Positions 23,999 to 31,602 are shown, numbered from the stretch's first letter. The stretch is DNA of 64,000 bases from Sphaerimonospora sp050942215 (GCF_050942215.1 NZ_CP192056.1:5580001-5644000); one strand, 5' to 3'. The notes: generated by a model not told the origin, from the letters alone. Program-made: numbers and translations.

Positions 23999-24328
23999 GC
24001 CGCGCCGCTTCCGGTCCTCGGGCCTGGCGGCCCTGCGGTCCGGTTCCACTTGGCACCGGACGACGAGGGCGGGCCATCGGACGTGGCGCGGCACAGCAAC
24101 GCGTACAGCGACACTGGACGGGATCACACTTCACCGGTCCGCATCTCGCTCAGGAGCAGCACGGGCGGGACGACAGAGGACACACACATCGCCGAGGGCG
24201 TGCAAGTAGCGTTTCCCGAAGCCAAGCGGCTGCAGCGCTAGCAGACGAGATGAAGCGGAACAAGATCTCTGCGCCCAACCGTTGACGCATCAGCAACTCT
24301 AGATACTTGCGTCGCGGAGGAGCGCTGG
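23999..24328. other. Flank right of the intron; possible disrupted gene
   Basis: A plus-strand frame continues from 23999 (AAPLPVLGPGGPAVRFHLAP) to TAG at 24239-24241, matching in phase the frame that ends at 21834. No family is recognised. The remaining bases to 24328 show nothing clear apart from GGAGG at 24316-24320 upstream of the next gene. Confidence 0.35.
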
Positions 24329-24988
24329 ATGCCTGAGTCAGAAGAGCCGCCAAGCGGGCGGCCTCTAGACCGAAGGTCTGCTACCGGAAGCATGCTCAGC
24401 GGCATTGGCACCGTAGCCACAGTCATACTTACAGTAATTATCTTCTTCATTACTCAACAGCAGCAGCGAGAACAAGAGCTGATCCAGCAGTGGCAACAAC
24501 AGCAGCAGTTGCAGTACAAGGCGCAAGAACTCCTGCAGCAGCAGCAACTACGGGATCAGGAGAAACGATTACGTCTAGCCCAACAAGAACAGGAAGATAC
24601 GCTTAGGAATGTTAGCTTCGCGGAACGCGTTCTTGTCAGTACCTTCATGCAAGGAAATGACTACAAGGTTATAATCGGCAACGCCAATTCTGCGCCTGCT
24701 GATGTCTGGGTCTTCATCAAGTCCGTAAGTGGCAGCAAGCACCCAACTCGAGGACTTCGAATTCTTCCCTGTGACCGAGTCGCCATGCTGGTGCCCGCTC
24801 GCCACAGTTGGCAAGTAATTGTCCAAAGGGGAGGTAGGTTCTGGACTACGGGGAGCAATCCTGGAGCGATCCCCCTCGAGCAATTCGTAAATGCCTATGG
24901 GATTAAGAACAGAAAGGGGCAAGCGACGCTGACCTACGAAGGGTTTGTTTCGCTGCCCCTAGAGCCCGCTAGGGGTTGCAGCATCTAG
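24329..24988 (+). CDS. Membrane-anchored Gln-rich coiled-coil protein, unknown
   Basis: The 219-residue protein has a short hydrophilic N-terminus, one transmembrane segment (about residues 24-41, IGTVATVILTVIIFFIT), a Gln-rich coiled coil (about 42-95), then a globular domain with VIIGNANSAPADVWVFIKSV and RILPCDRVAMLVPARHSWQ. It is markedly less GC-rich than the core genes, which indicates transfer. GGAGG stands upstream of ATG 24329. I do not recognise the family. The layout suggests a signal or defence accessory protein exposed on one side of the membrane. Confidence 0.65.
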   Translation: MPESEEPPSGRPLDRRSATGSMLSGIGTVATVILTVIIFFITQQQQREQELIQQWQQQQQLQYKAQELLQQQQLRDQEKRLRLAQQEQEDTLRNVSFAERVLVSTFMQGNDYKVIIGNANSAPADVWVFIKSVSGSKHPTRGLRILPCDRVAMLVPARHSWQVIVQRGGRFWTTGSNPGAIPLEQFVNAYGIKNRKGQATLTYEGFVSLPLEPARGCSI

Positions 24989-25092
24989 GTTGGTGGTGAT
25001 GGCCGTCTGGTCCGTGGAGGGTGGAGTGGGGCTCCAAGGCGAAAGGTTCGGGGCGAGGCTACTGACTGAAGGACAGATTCGCACGTGCACCC

Positions 25093-25587
25093 CTATCCTT
25101 CAAGCAATTTCTCGGCCTTAGCAAGTATGTCGCGGGCGGTGCGCCAATACGCCTCCAAGGTGTCGATTACTGGTTTCTCGTCGAAGGCTCCACCTTTGAA
25201 GCGCCATTCAAGTGATACTTGAATATGGATAACGTTCGCGGCGAGTGCCTCGACGGTCATCCTAGTAGGTTCGGGTTGAGGGATCGGCGTCACTAGGTCG
25301 ACATTTACCCGTGCTTCGGTTCGCGACTCGATCCGTTTCAGCTCCGCGTGGCGTAGTTCGGTAATTTCTTTCTGGATGCTGCGGTCGATCCCATTCCACC
25401 ACGCAGAAAACTTATTGCTGCGTTGTCCTTTGCTTTCATCAGCGATGCTGCGGGTGACACCCGCGAGCAAATCCAGGACGTAGGGAAGCCGGTCGCGAAA
25501 CGCAACCTCGTCCTGGATGTAGATCTTCAGGTCGTTCAACATGCGCTCGCCTCGGGCGAGGCTCTCATGCGCACGCAGCAGCTTCAT
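25093..25587 (-). CDS. Hypothetical helical protein of the island
   Basis: The protein of about 164 residues starts best at ATG 25587 (MKLLRAHESLARGERMLNDL), because the longer frame upstream runs antisense-like through a WD40 remnant. It is helical, with YIQDEVAFRDRLPYVLDLLA and a C-terminal VIDTLEAYWRTARDILAKAE, and has no signal or membrane segment. GC is intermediate. The family is not recognised. Confidence 0.5.
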   Translation of the reverse strand: MKLLRAHESLARGERMLNDLKIYIQDEVAFRDRLPYVLDLLAGVTRSIADESKGQRSNKFSAWWNGIDRSIQKEITELRHAELKRIESRTEARVNVDLVTPIPQPEPTRMTVEALAANVIHIQVSLEWRFKGGAFDEKPVIDTLEAYWRTARDILAKAEKLLEG

Positions 25588-25659
25588 GCTCGCGAGACTA
25601 CTGTGAGGGCCTTGTCCGTTGACAAGGCTCACCCCGTAGCACAGGGAATGGAGCCGCCG

Positions 25660-25760
25660 AACCTGTTTACAGGCAGCCCCAGTCGAGGCCAGGCGAGCAG
25701 CGAGTTCCACAGCCGCACCGTGCAATCGCTGCTGCCGATGGCGATCAGGTGGTCGTGACC
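25660..25760 (-). pseudogene. WD40-repeat fragment
   Basis: The minus strand encodes GHDHLIAIGSSDCTVRLWN followed by SLLAWPRLG, a single WD40 repeat (GH...D.TVRLW). No further repeats flank it, so it is a scrap of a beta-propeller gene. Confidence 0.6.
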
Positions 25761-26012
25761 GTTCGTCCGAAGGCCGAACGGGAGACGGCGCTCCTCCTTA
25801 CCCGCGCCGCCACTCCCGATCAGGAAAGACGGGTCGGCGATCAGTCCGGCGGCCGAGTTGTCCTCTTCCTGTACACCGGTAACTTCGCCAAGGAGTACGA
25901 GCCGCTCAGGTCAGCGGGCGTCTTCTTCGAGGAGTTCCCGCGCCGCGAGCCTTATGGCATTGTGGCCGTCTTCCACGACCTACGGCAACCGATGGGACCT
26001 GCTGCAACTTAA
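25749..26012 (+). pseudogene. VOC (glyoxalase-like) protein, 5'-truncated and frameshifted
   Basis: The frame encodes the second half of a VOC domain: ETALLLTRAATPDQERRVGD, GGRVVLFLYTGNFAKEYEPL and REPYGIVAVFHDL. At about 25980 the frame shifts by one base, and the expected end YGNRWDLLQL continues in the neighbouring frame to about 26012. The N-terminal beta-alpha-beta module is absent. Confidence 0.7.
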
Positions 26013-26013
26013 G

Positions 26014-26180
26014 TCATCCGACGTAGGGCAGGCCGGTGCCGGTGAGGTAGTGGCCGATCCGCAACCGCATTGACCTGTCCATCGGCAGGGCCTTGACCTG
26101 GTCGCGGGGGACCCATCGGACCTCGATGGATTGGTCGGCGGCCAGTTCTGCCTCCCACATGGCCAGATCGGCAACCTGGT
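26014..26180 (-). pseudogene. NUDIX hydrolase, C-terminal fragment
   Basis: The minus strand encodes AADQSIEVRWVPRDQVKALP and MDRSMRLRIGHYLTGTGLP, matching the end of actinomycete NUDIX hydrolases. The Nudix box itself is missing upstream. Confidence 0.6.
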
Positions 26181-26432
26181 CAAGGCAGGGGCTGATCGGG
26201 GATGATGAGGACACGAGCGCGGGTCCTGTGGCGATCCTTCGGCTTAGACACCTGAAAGATCAGCAGAAGTCACGCTCGTTCCGCAATCCGGCGACGACGA
26301 TCAGACGAGTCGCCCATACAGCGTCAAACATCCATCATGCCGGGCCGCGCCCTCCTGCGAGGTGCCGCATGGGCGCTTCTGGGTTTCTCCCCGCTCAGGG
26401 TTGAGATCTTTCAGCGTGCCCACACGACAGCC

Positions 26433-26462
26433 TTGCAACTGATGTACGCGATTACGTACACT
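26433..26462 (+). promoter_or_regulatory. Promoter and overlapping operator of yefM-yoeB
   Basis: A -35 TTGCAA (26433-26438) and -10 TACACT (26457-26462) are 18 bp apart. The spacer and -10 hold the inverted repeat TGTACG-CGATTA-CGTACA (26443-26460). The arrangement fits autorepression by the YefM/YoeB complex. Confidence 0.75.
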
Positions 26463-26482
26463 CCAGAGATAGGGAGGATACG

Positions 26483-26755
26483 ATGCACCCGATGTCCGCG
26501 AGCGAGTTCCGCTCGAACCTGGCAGCGGCCCTGGACCGCGTCACCGAAGATCTCGACGAGATCGTAGTGACCCGGCCCAACCGCGAGCCCGCTGTCGTAA
26601 TCAGTCTGCGCGAGTACGAGTCCCTGAAGGAGACGGCGTTCCTCCTCGGCATTCCCGCCAACGCCCGTCACCTCGCCGCGTCCATACAAAGCCTGCGCGG
26701 CGGCCAGGCCCAGCCTCGTGAACTCATCGAAGACGACGACCAGAAAACCGAGTGA
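26483..26755 (+). CDS. yefM: YefM/Phd-type antitoxin
   Basis: The 90-residue protein has the Phd/YefM DNA-binding fold (MSASEFRSNLAAALDRVTED, DEIVVTRPNREPAVVISLRE, YESLKETAFLL) and a disordered acidic C-terminus that would wrap the toxin. GGAGG is five bases upstream of ATG 26483. The stop overlaps the toxin start by four bases (GTGA). It represses its own promoter together with YoeB in known systems. Confidence 0.92.
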   Translation: MHPMSASEFRSNLAAALDRVTEDLDEIVVTRPNREPAVVISLREYESLKETAFLLGIPANARHLAASIQSLRGGQAQPRELIEDDDQKTE

Positions 26756-27009
26756 AGATCCTCTTCACGCCAGAGGCCTGGGACGACTACCTCTGGTGGC
26801 AGCAGAACGACCACGTAACCCTCAAACGGCTGAACCGACTGATCGAAGACATCTGCCGCAACGGTTATGAAGGCATCGGCAAACCCGAACCCCTCCGGCA
26901 AAACCTGTCAGGTTTCTGGTCACGCCGCATCACCACCGAACACCGCATCGTCTACGCCATCGAAGCCGACATCGTCCAGATCGTCGCCTGCCGCACCCAC
27001 TACGAATGA
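26752..27009 (+). CDS. yoeB: YoeB-type mRNA interferase toxin
   Basis: The 85-residue toxin matches E. coli YoeB in length and keeps the catalytic residues at the same positions: E46 (KPEP), R65 (EHRIVY), H83 and Y84 (CRTHYE). YoeB cuts mRNA at the ribosomal A site. It starts at GTG overlapping the antitoxin stop. Both genes look intact although surrounded by fragments, which agrees with addiction-based retention. Confidence 0.93.
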   Translation: MKILFTPEAWDDYLWWQQNDHVTLKRLNRLIEDICRNGYEGIGKPEPLRQNLSGFWSRRITTEHRIVYAIEADIVQIVACRTHYE

Positions 27010-27483
27010 AATACCGGCGATCGTCGTACGCTCAATGCGGTGGTGTGGCCGGGTGAGATCGGTGTCCACAGCCGCTACCTCTGCGCGAACAGGAGGCGGG
27101 TGGTGAGGGTGAAGGGATGTGCAATTGGTTCGCCTCCCCCCACCGACTCGAACCCCCATCATGCAGGCGGCCGTTGGCCTGGGCGGATTAGCTTCGAGGC
27201 AAACCAAAGCCCATTTACCAGGGGCTTCTCTATTTGTGATCAAGACTGCTGATCTGCAACCGGCTTGTGACCTGCCACTCCAGGTTGGAAAACGCTCACC
27301 GCATGTCGCGGTGGCTCGGGGTCGTCTTCTGATATGACTCATCCGCCCAGCCCACTGTCCCGTAGGGATTGGACGGGGCTACGGTGATTGAGCCACGTCC
27401 GTTGACGCGCGGCCACCCACACCTTCGGACTGGTTTCCTAGAAGCAGCGATAATTGTTGAGCAAGAGTGCGTAGCCTAGCCAT
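27010..27483. other. Intergenic, no gene recognised
   Basis: No frame has coding character. A stem AAGCCC/GGGCTT near 27209-27230 could act as a terminator. CTAGCC at 27474-27479 is followed 4 bp later by ATG 27484, so the next gene may have a very short leader. Confidence 0.4.
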
Positions 27484-27939
27484 ATGACGCGATGGATGAA
27501 GGTGGGGCCGGCAGAGCTCGGTGCAGCTGCGGAGCTCATCGTCGCCGCCGAGTTCACTGTCTCGGGCTACCAGGTCTTCCGGCCGCTTTCGGACGTGCGG
27601 AAGGCAGAGTTGCTGGTTGACCTAGGAGAAGGCCGCCATTTGATGGTACGAGTCAAGTCAGTCCGAGGTCCGAATTATGTGTTCGTACCAAAGTCCAGCT
27701 TCCCCCTCGACAACCATCGGGCGCTCGCTTTGGTGGTATTCCCGGAGGACGCGGACCAGCCTGAGCTCTTTCTGATCCCTGCAAGGGTGTGGCACGAACT
27801 TCCTCCACCGTTTGTCGCCCCAGATTATGCAGGGCTGAAGAGTAAGCCGGAGTACGGCATCCGGTTGAATAGCAAGTGGCGAGAGCAACTCGCGACCTGG
27901 CGGGTGCGACCTGGCGATCCCCTTCCTGCGGCCTTCTGA
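27484..27939 (+). CDS. PD-(D/E)xK nuclease-like protein, possibly active-site variant
   Basis: The 151-residue protein resembles the PD-(D/E)xK endonuclease-like family: N-terminal helix with ELGAAAELIVAAEFTVSGYQ, then VRKAELLVDLGEGRHLMVRV and KSVRGPNYVFVPKS. In active members the pattern is DLLV...(Q/E)VK; here the usual Asp position reads Glu (AELLVD) and the Gln/Glu before VK reads Arg (VRVK). It may be a degenerate nuclease or one with shifted ligands. Last gene before the att-like remnant. Confidence 0.55.
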   Translation: MTRWMKVGPAELGAAAELIVAAEFTVSGYQVFRPLSDVRKAELLVDLGEGRHLMVRVKSVRGPNYVFVPKSSFPLDNHRALALVVFPEDADQPELFLIPARVWHELPPPFVAPDYAGLKSKPEYGIRLNSKWREQLATWRVRPGDPLPAAF

Positions 27940-28073
27940 ACTTGCAGGTTGCGTGAAGGATCGGCGGATGAGCCGGGCTTCACCCCGCCGCGGGACATAC
28001 GCGGGGTGATCTTCTCCAGTCTATGGGCCATACGAGGCGTTCACGCAGCTCACATGCCCTAGCCCAGCCGTAC

Positions 28074-28103
28074 ACCACCGCTCTGCTAAAACGGGTGCCG
28101 CAG
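28074..28103. other. Degenerate tRNA-Arg copy, probable right attachment site
   Basis: 27 of 30 bases match tRNA-Arg positions 13141-13170, including CCGCTCT, CTAAA and CGGGTGCCGCAG. No acceptor or D-arm is present, so it is not a tRNA gene. It marks the right boundary of the island. Confidence 0.65.
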
Positions 28104-28113
28104 TTACCCGTTC

Positions 28114-28920
28114 TCAGAGCCGGAGGTCGAGCAGCAAAGGACGGTGGTCCGACACCTCGGGCGTGGTCACGATCTCGAACCGTTCGACAGCGGCGGATTC
28201 GGAAACGAGCAGGTAGCTCGCGTGTCGTAAGGGCTTGCGGTAGCGCGAAGTCCGAGTGTCGGCGTCCCGCACCAGGTCAACCAGTTCCAGCCCGGCCAGG
28301 ATCCGGAAGGTCTCACTGTCGGGCAGCACGTTGAAGTCGCCGCACACTACGGTCAGATCGCCCTTCTCGCGCGCATCGGCGACGAAGTCCGCGAGGCGTT
28401 CAGCCTGTGCGCGACGGGCCGGAGTGTCAGCCTTTCCGCTCGCGTCCCGCAGGCCGTGGAAGTTCACGACAGTGACGAACCGCCCCACCTGGCGGTCGAA
28501 GACACGCACGGCCAGGGCGGCGCGGGGCCGACCTTCGCTCGGCCACCGGTCGTGGTGTTCGGCATAGTCGCCGTGCACGAACGCAGCCCGCATGCCGACC
28601 GGAGTAAGCGTTCGGGACACGAAGGTGGCAAGCCCGAAGTCCTGCCGATGCGCACGGCGTTCGTGGTCGTACACTGGCCCTGAGTCACTCGCACTGAACA
28701 GGCCGTGGTGGCGGGGCAGGCGCAAGCGGACGTCGGCCAGGAGATCTGCCCGCTGCGGCAGGGAGCGCTCGGCGTCGTCGAACCGCGTCCAGCCGCCAGC
28801 GGTCGGAGTGTGCGTCACCTCCTGCAGGCATAGGACGTCGGCGTCGTCGCAGGTGTCGAGCCAGCGGGCGAACTCGTTGAACATCGCGCCGCCCCAGGCG
28901 TTCAAGGAGATGATCCGCAC
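28114..28920 (-). CDS. Endonuclease/exonuclease/phosphatase-family protein
   Basis: The EEP fold is clear: RIISLNAWGG at the N-terminus, ADVLCLQEVTHTP (catalytic Glu), FVTVVNFHGLRD, TVVCGDFNVLPDSETF (GDFN) and VSDHRPLLLDLRL (SDHRP). These bind Mg and hydrolyse phosphodiesters in DNA, RNA or phospholipids. I start at GTG 28920 just before RIISLNAW; about 268 aa. It lies immediately outside the att remnant. Substrate is unknown. Confidence 0.85.
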   Translation of the reverse strand: MRIISLNAWGGAMFNEFARWLDTCDDADVLCLQEVTHTPTAGGWTRFDDAERSLPQRADLLADVRLRLPRHHGLFSASDSGPVYDHERRAHRQDFGLATFVSRTLTPVGMRAAFVHGDYAEHHDRWPSEGRPRAALAVRVFDRQVGRFVTVVNFHGLRDASGKADTPARRAQAERLADFVADAREKGDLTVVCGDFNVLPDSETFRILAGLELVDLVRDADTRTSRYRKPLRHASYLLVSESAAVERFEIVTTPEVSDHRPLLLDLRL

Positions 28921-29507
28921 GGTGACCAACCTAGGGCACTGCGGGGTGCGGGTATCAGCCACCTATCCACAGGGAACCCTGTCCTCTTCGCCACCGCCAA
29001 CATGGGCGGCGGAGACTCGTGAATGGGCCAGCGCGTAACGGCCATCATCTCGCGCGCCCTCAAAGAGTGGCGTCACCACCGCTTCAGAAAGTGAAAAGGC
29101 CCCGGGATGGCCCGAGACCCCTCCAGAGCGGTTGAGATCTTGTTGTTGGCCTGGAGTGCCTGGCCTTCCACGCACTTGGCGTAGACGCGTTGGAGAACCT
29201 CCACACTGTGCCCGGCACGCTGGGCGACCTCGGTTGCCGGAATGCCGATGTTGAGCCGGAGCGAGACGGCCGCGTGCCGAAGGTCGTACGGCCGAGTCCT
29301 GGAGGATCTCCATCAGCACCGGCGAAAACTGGCGCTCCGGCAGGGCGAGAGTGAAGTTGGGAGCCGTCCTCGCGCCGCTGGCTGTGGACGGCACTAATCG
29401 TGGCCTCGTCGATGTCGATCCGCGCGAGCTCGGTAACGACGGCCAGGAGGTCGTGTCACCCGTCTGCCCGTTTGCGCGGACCTGTGAAACGTGCCGCCTG
29501 GTGTTGT
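28921..29507. other. Mosaic gap holding an integrase fragment
   Basis: Apart from the integrase piece at 29092-29294 there is only fragmentary coding character: minus-strand LLAVVTELARIDIDEATISA near 29400-29460 could be the end of another lost gene. CTATCCACA at 28963-28971 is a one-mismatch DnaA-box-like sequence. Confidence 0.4.
29092..29294 (-). pseudogene. Second integrase C-terminal fragment
   Basis: The minus strand encodes RPYDLRHAAVSLRLNIGIP, EVAQRAGHSVEVLQRVYAK and CVEGQALQANNKIS. It is nearly identical at DNA level to the catalytic end of the integrase remnant at 14237-14440, differing at scattered bases. The rest of the gene is absent. It marks the end of another, mostly lost, integrated element. 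Confidence 0.85.
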
Positions 29508-30185
29508 CTACATGGTGACGCGCCGGGTGCCGGCGGAGGCCATGCCGAGCCAGGTGTGGGGGTTTCCTTCCCAGCACCAGCCGAGTTTGGGGGCGTTCTG
29601 GCTGATCCAGATGGCGGGGACCCGGCGGTCGCCGGAGCGGGAGCCGCCGAGGGAGAAGCATTTGTTCTTGACCAGGACCTGGGGGAAGTGGGTGATCAGC
29701 GCGATGCCTTCCTCGATGGTGAGCGGGGTGCGTCCTCTGGCGGCGATGGTGTCCATCGCGTCGCTGGGGACGACGCCGCAGAACTCCTCGCCGCGCTCGA
29801 TATCGAACAGCAGGTACGCGCTCCGGCCGGGGAGCTCGACCGCGGGGATGGCGACGAATCGCTCGAGAGCGCCGGGCTCGAAGGAGTGATCGACGAACCC
29901 GGGTTTGCCTTTTCCGTACAGGGTGGTGCGTGGCATGGTCTGTTCGATCGCGGCGACCTGGCGGGTGAGCACGAGCAGGAACGGCACCCGGCCGGTCTCC
30001 AGATCGTACGTCGTGTGCCCGCAGCGTGTGACGAGCTCGCGTAGCGGGGTGAGCATCGCGTCGAACCGCGCGGCGTCGAGTCCGGCCATGGCCGGGTAGC
30101 CGAGGTCGATCAGGGTACGGACCTGCCGGTCGAACTCGGCACCCGGCTCGAAGGGACTCGGCTCGAAGGGAGTCGGCTGGATCAT
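29508..30185 (-). CDS. DUF5701-like protein
   Basis: The 225-residue protein has the features I associate with the actinomycete DUF5701 family: an N-terminal helical part (RQVRTLIDLGYPAMAGLDAA), then GRSAYLLFDIERGEEF, RTPLTIEEGIALITHFPQVL, FSLGGSRSGDRRVPAIWIS and GWCWEGNPHTWLGMASAGTR. The function is unknown. ATG 30185 overlaps the stop of the lyase fragment by four bases (ATGA). A repeated FEPS/FEPG motif occurs at the N-terminus. Confidence 0.65.
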   Translation of the reverse strand: MIQPTPFEPSPFEPGAEFDRQVRTLIDLGYPAMAGLDAARFDAMLTPLRELVTRCGHTTYDLETGRVPFLLVLTRQVAAIEQTMPRTTLYGKGKPGFVDHSFEPGALERFVAIPAVELPGRSAYLLFDIERGEEFCGVVPSDAMDTIAARGRTPLTIEEGIALITHFPQVLVKNKCFSLGGSRSGDRRVPAIWISQNAPKLGWCWEGNPHTWLGMASAGTRRVTM

Positions 30186-30466
30186 GAAATCCTCTCGATG
30201 TCAGAAGAAGGGGGCTGCACTGGAGCGATGCGGGCCAGCGCGCCGATTTCCAGCGCCGTCCGCAGGGCACCGTCGGGGCCGAGGGTGATGCCGTGTGGCT
30301 CGCAGCCGGGTGTGGACAGGTTGTGTACCGCGATGGTGCCGTCGGCGGTGATGGAGCCGACGCGGCCCGTGCCCCACTCGGTGAACCACGCGATGCCGTC
30401 GGTGCCGGTGGTGATGGCGTGCGGCCCGGCGTCGCGGTCGGCCACGGCGTACTCTTCGATGGTCAC
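30182..30466 (-). pseudogene. Virginiamycin B lyase (Vgb)-like fragment
   Basis: The 94-residue product from GTG 30466 contains roughly two beta-propeller blades of a Vgb-like lyase: AGPHAITTGTDGIAWFTEWG, GTGRVGSITADGTI and EPHGITLGPDGAL, followed by ALEIGALARIAP. Full Vgb proteins are about 290-300 residues with seven blades, so two thirds are missing. The frame is intact and overlaps the next gene, so a short protein may still be made. It follows the Vat gene by six bases, in the vat-vgb order of streptogramin resistance units. Confidence 0.65.
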
Positions 30467-30471
30467 GCCGA

Positions 30472-31128
30472 TCAACGGCTCTTCTCCAGTCGGTGTCCGG
30501 CGGCGATGCGGGCGATGTCGGCCGGGGTGCCGGCCATGATGGTGCGGGCGTGCTCGGTCACCAGCTCGGTGGGCCAGTCCCACCAGGCGGCCCGCAACAA
30601 TCGTTCGATGTCGGCGTCATCGAAGCGGCGGCGGATGGGCTTGGCCGGGTTTCCGCCGACGATGGTGTAGGGCGGGACGTCGGCGGTGACCACGGCGCCG
30701 GTCGCGATGATGGCGCCGTCGCCGACGGTCACCCCGGGCATGACCGTGGCCTGGTAGCCGAACCAGACGTCGTTGCCGATCACGGTGTCGCCGCGACTGG
30801 GCATGCCGGTGACGATGTCGAGGGTGCGTTCGGCCCACTCGCCGCCGAACATGGTGAACGGGAAGGTGGACACGCCCATCGTCGGGTGGTCGGCGCCGGC
30901 CATCAGGAAGCGGGTGCCGGAGGCGATGGCGCAGTACTTGCCGATGATCAGCTTCTCCTGCCCATAGGCGTACAGCACATTGCGGTGCTCGAAGCCGGTC
31001 GCGCCGTCGGGGTCGTCGTAGTAGGTGTACTCGCCCACCTCGATGTTCGGGGAGCCGACCAGCGGTTTGAGGAAGACCACCCGCTCGTGGGCGGGCAGCG
31101 GATGCACGGTCATCGGGTCGGGAATCAA
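30472..31128 (-). CDS. vat: Vat-like streptogramin A O-acetyltransferase (xenobiotic acetyltransferase)
   Basis: The 218-residue left-handed beta-helix acetyltransferase follows Vat(D) closely in layout: a MIPDPM-type start, FLKPLV...IEVGEYTYYDDPDGATGF, KYCAIASGTRFLMAGADHPT, DTVIGNDVWFGYQATVMPG, GAIIATGAVVTADVPPY, VGGNPAKPIRRRFDD and a WWDWPTELV end. The active-site His is in GADHP. Vat enzymes acetylate the hydroxyl of group A streptogramins; members in environmental bacteria may act on other drugs or natural substrates. TTG 31128 is the likely start, with AAAGGAC upstream. Confidence 0.85.
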   Translation of the reverse strand: MIPDPMTVHPLPAHERVVFLKPLVGSPNIEVGEYTYYDDPDGATGFEHRNVLYAYGQEKLIIGKYCAIASGTRFLMAGADHPTMGVSTFPFTMFGGEWAERTLDIVTGMPSRGDTVIGNDVWFGYQATVMPGVTVGDGAIIATGAVVTADVPPYTIVGGNPAKPIRRRFDDADIERLLRAAWWDWPTELVTEHARTIMAGTPADIARIAAGHRLEKSR

Positions 31129-31152
31129 AGCGGGCGTCCTTTCGTAGGGGAG

Positions 31153-31602
31153 TCAGGCGAGGGGGTCGGCCAGGACGCGGGCGTGAGCGGGCTCACGCGG
31201 CTTGTGCATGCCTTCGGCTTCGATCTGGCGGATGCGTTCCCGGGGTCACCCCGAAGGTCCGGCCGATCTCGTCCAGGGTGTGGGGCGGCGGCGGTACGGC
31301 CAGGCCGTACAAGCGGCGGCGTACCGCCGGGCGATCGAGACGACCGGCCGCAGGTCGGCCTCGACCATGTGATCCCTGGCATCTCGGCCGTCGGCGGCGG
31401 GCCGTTCCAGCTCGCGCCGCTCGGACGGCCCGTCGCACCCCGACGGCGAGACGCTCCCGGCGAGCCTGCCGGCCTCGATGCGCCGGCCCGGTTCCACCTC
31501 CTGCTCGGCGGTGAGCAGCGGGGTGCGCCCGATCCGCGGGCGGTGGTCCTGCACCGAGTCGATGTCGATGACCCCCTTCGGGTGGCGGGCGGCAGTGGTC
31601 AA
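31153..31602 (-). pseudogene. Sigma-70-type RNA polymerase sigma factor, internally deleted
   Basis: The 5' part encodes a sigma region 1.2/2.1: TPLLTAEQEVEPGRRIEAGR, RRELERPAADGRDARDHMVE and ADLRPVVSIARRY. A little further down, in shifted frames, region 4.2 appears: HTLDEIGRTFGVTP and ERIRQIEAEGMHKPREPAHA, ending at TGA 31153. Regions 2.2-3 are missing and at least one frameshift separates the parts. It looks like a principal-type (RpoD/HrdB-like) sigma paralogue collapsed by deletion. Confidence 0.75.

Larger units (their letters stand above)
13192..28103. mobile_element. Decayed genomic island between tRNA-Arg and a degenerate att copy
   Basis: The left end is the 3' half of tRNA-Arg(CCT). 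At 28074-28103 a 30-bp stretch matches tRNA bases 13141-13170 at 27 positions. Inside are a broken tyrosine recombinase near the tRNA end, a GntR regulator, a restriction-modification enzyme, a group II intron, a toxin-antitoxin pair and several gene fragments, with lower GC than the flanks in places (13.2-14.2 kb, 24.3-25.6 kb). This fits an ICE- or prophage-like island that has lost mobility. A related integrase fragment outside the right end (29092-29294) shows more than one insertion occurred. Confidence 0.7.

Noticed and set aside
26252..26413. Inverted repeat CTGAAAGATC / GATCTTTCAG as ends of a small mobile element
   Set aside because: Only 10 bp match, no further terminal similarity, no target duplication and no transposase remnant between.
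27119..27260. tRNA-like sequence with a TTCGA-containing segment
   Set aside because: It cannot be folded into acceptor and anticodon stems on either strand.
28074..28103. Functional tRNA gene near 28.08 kb
   Set aside because: Only the anticodon/variable part is present; there is no acceptor or D-arm. Treated as an attachment-site remnant.
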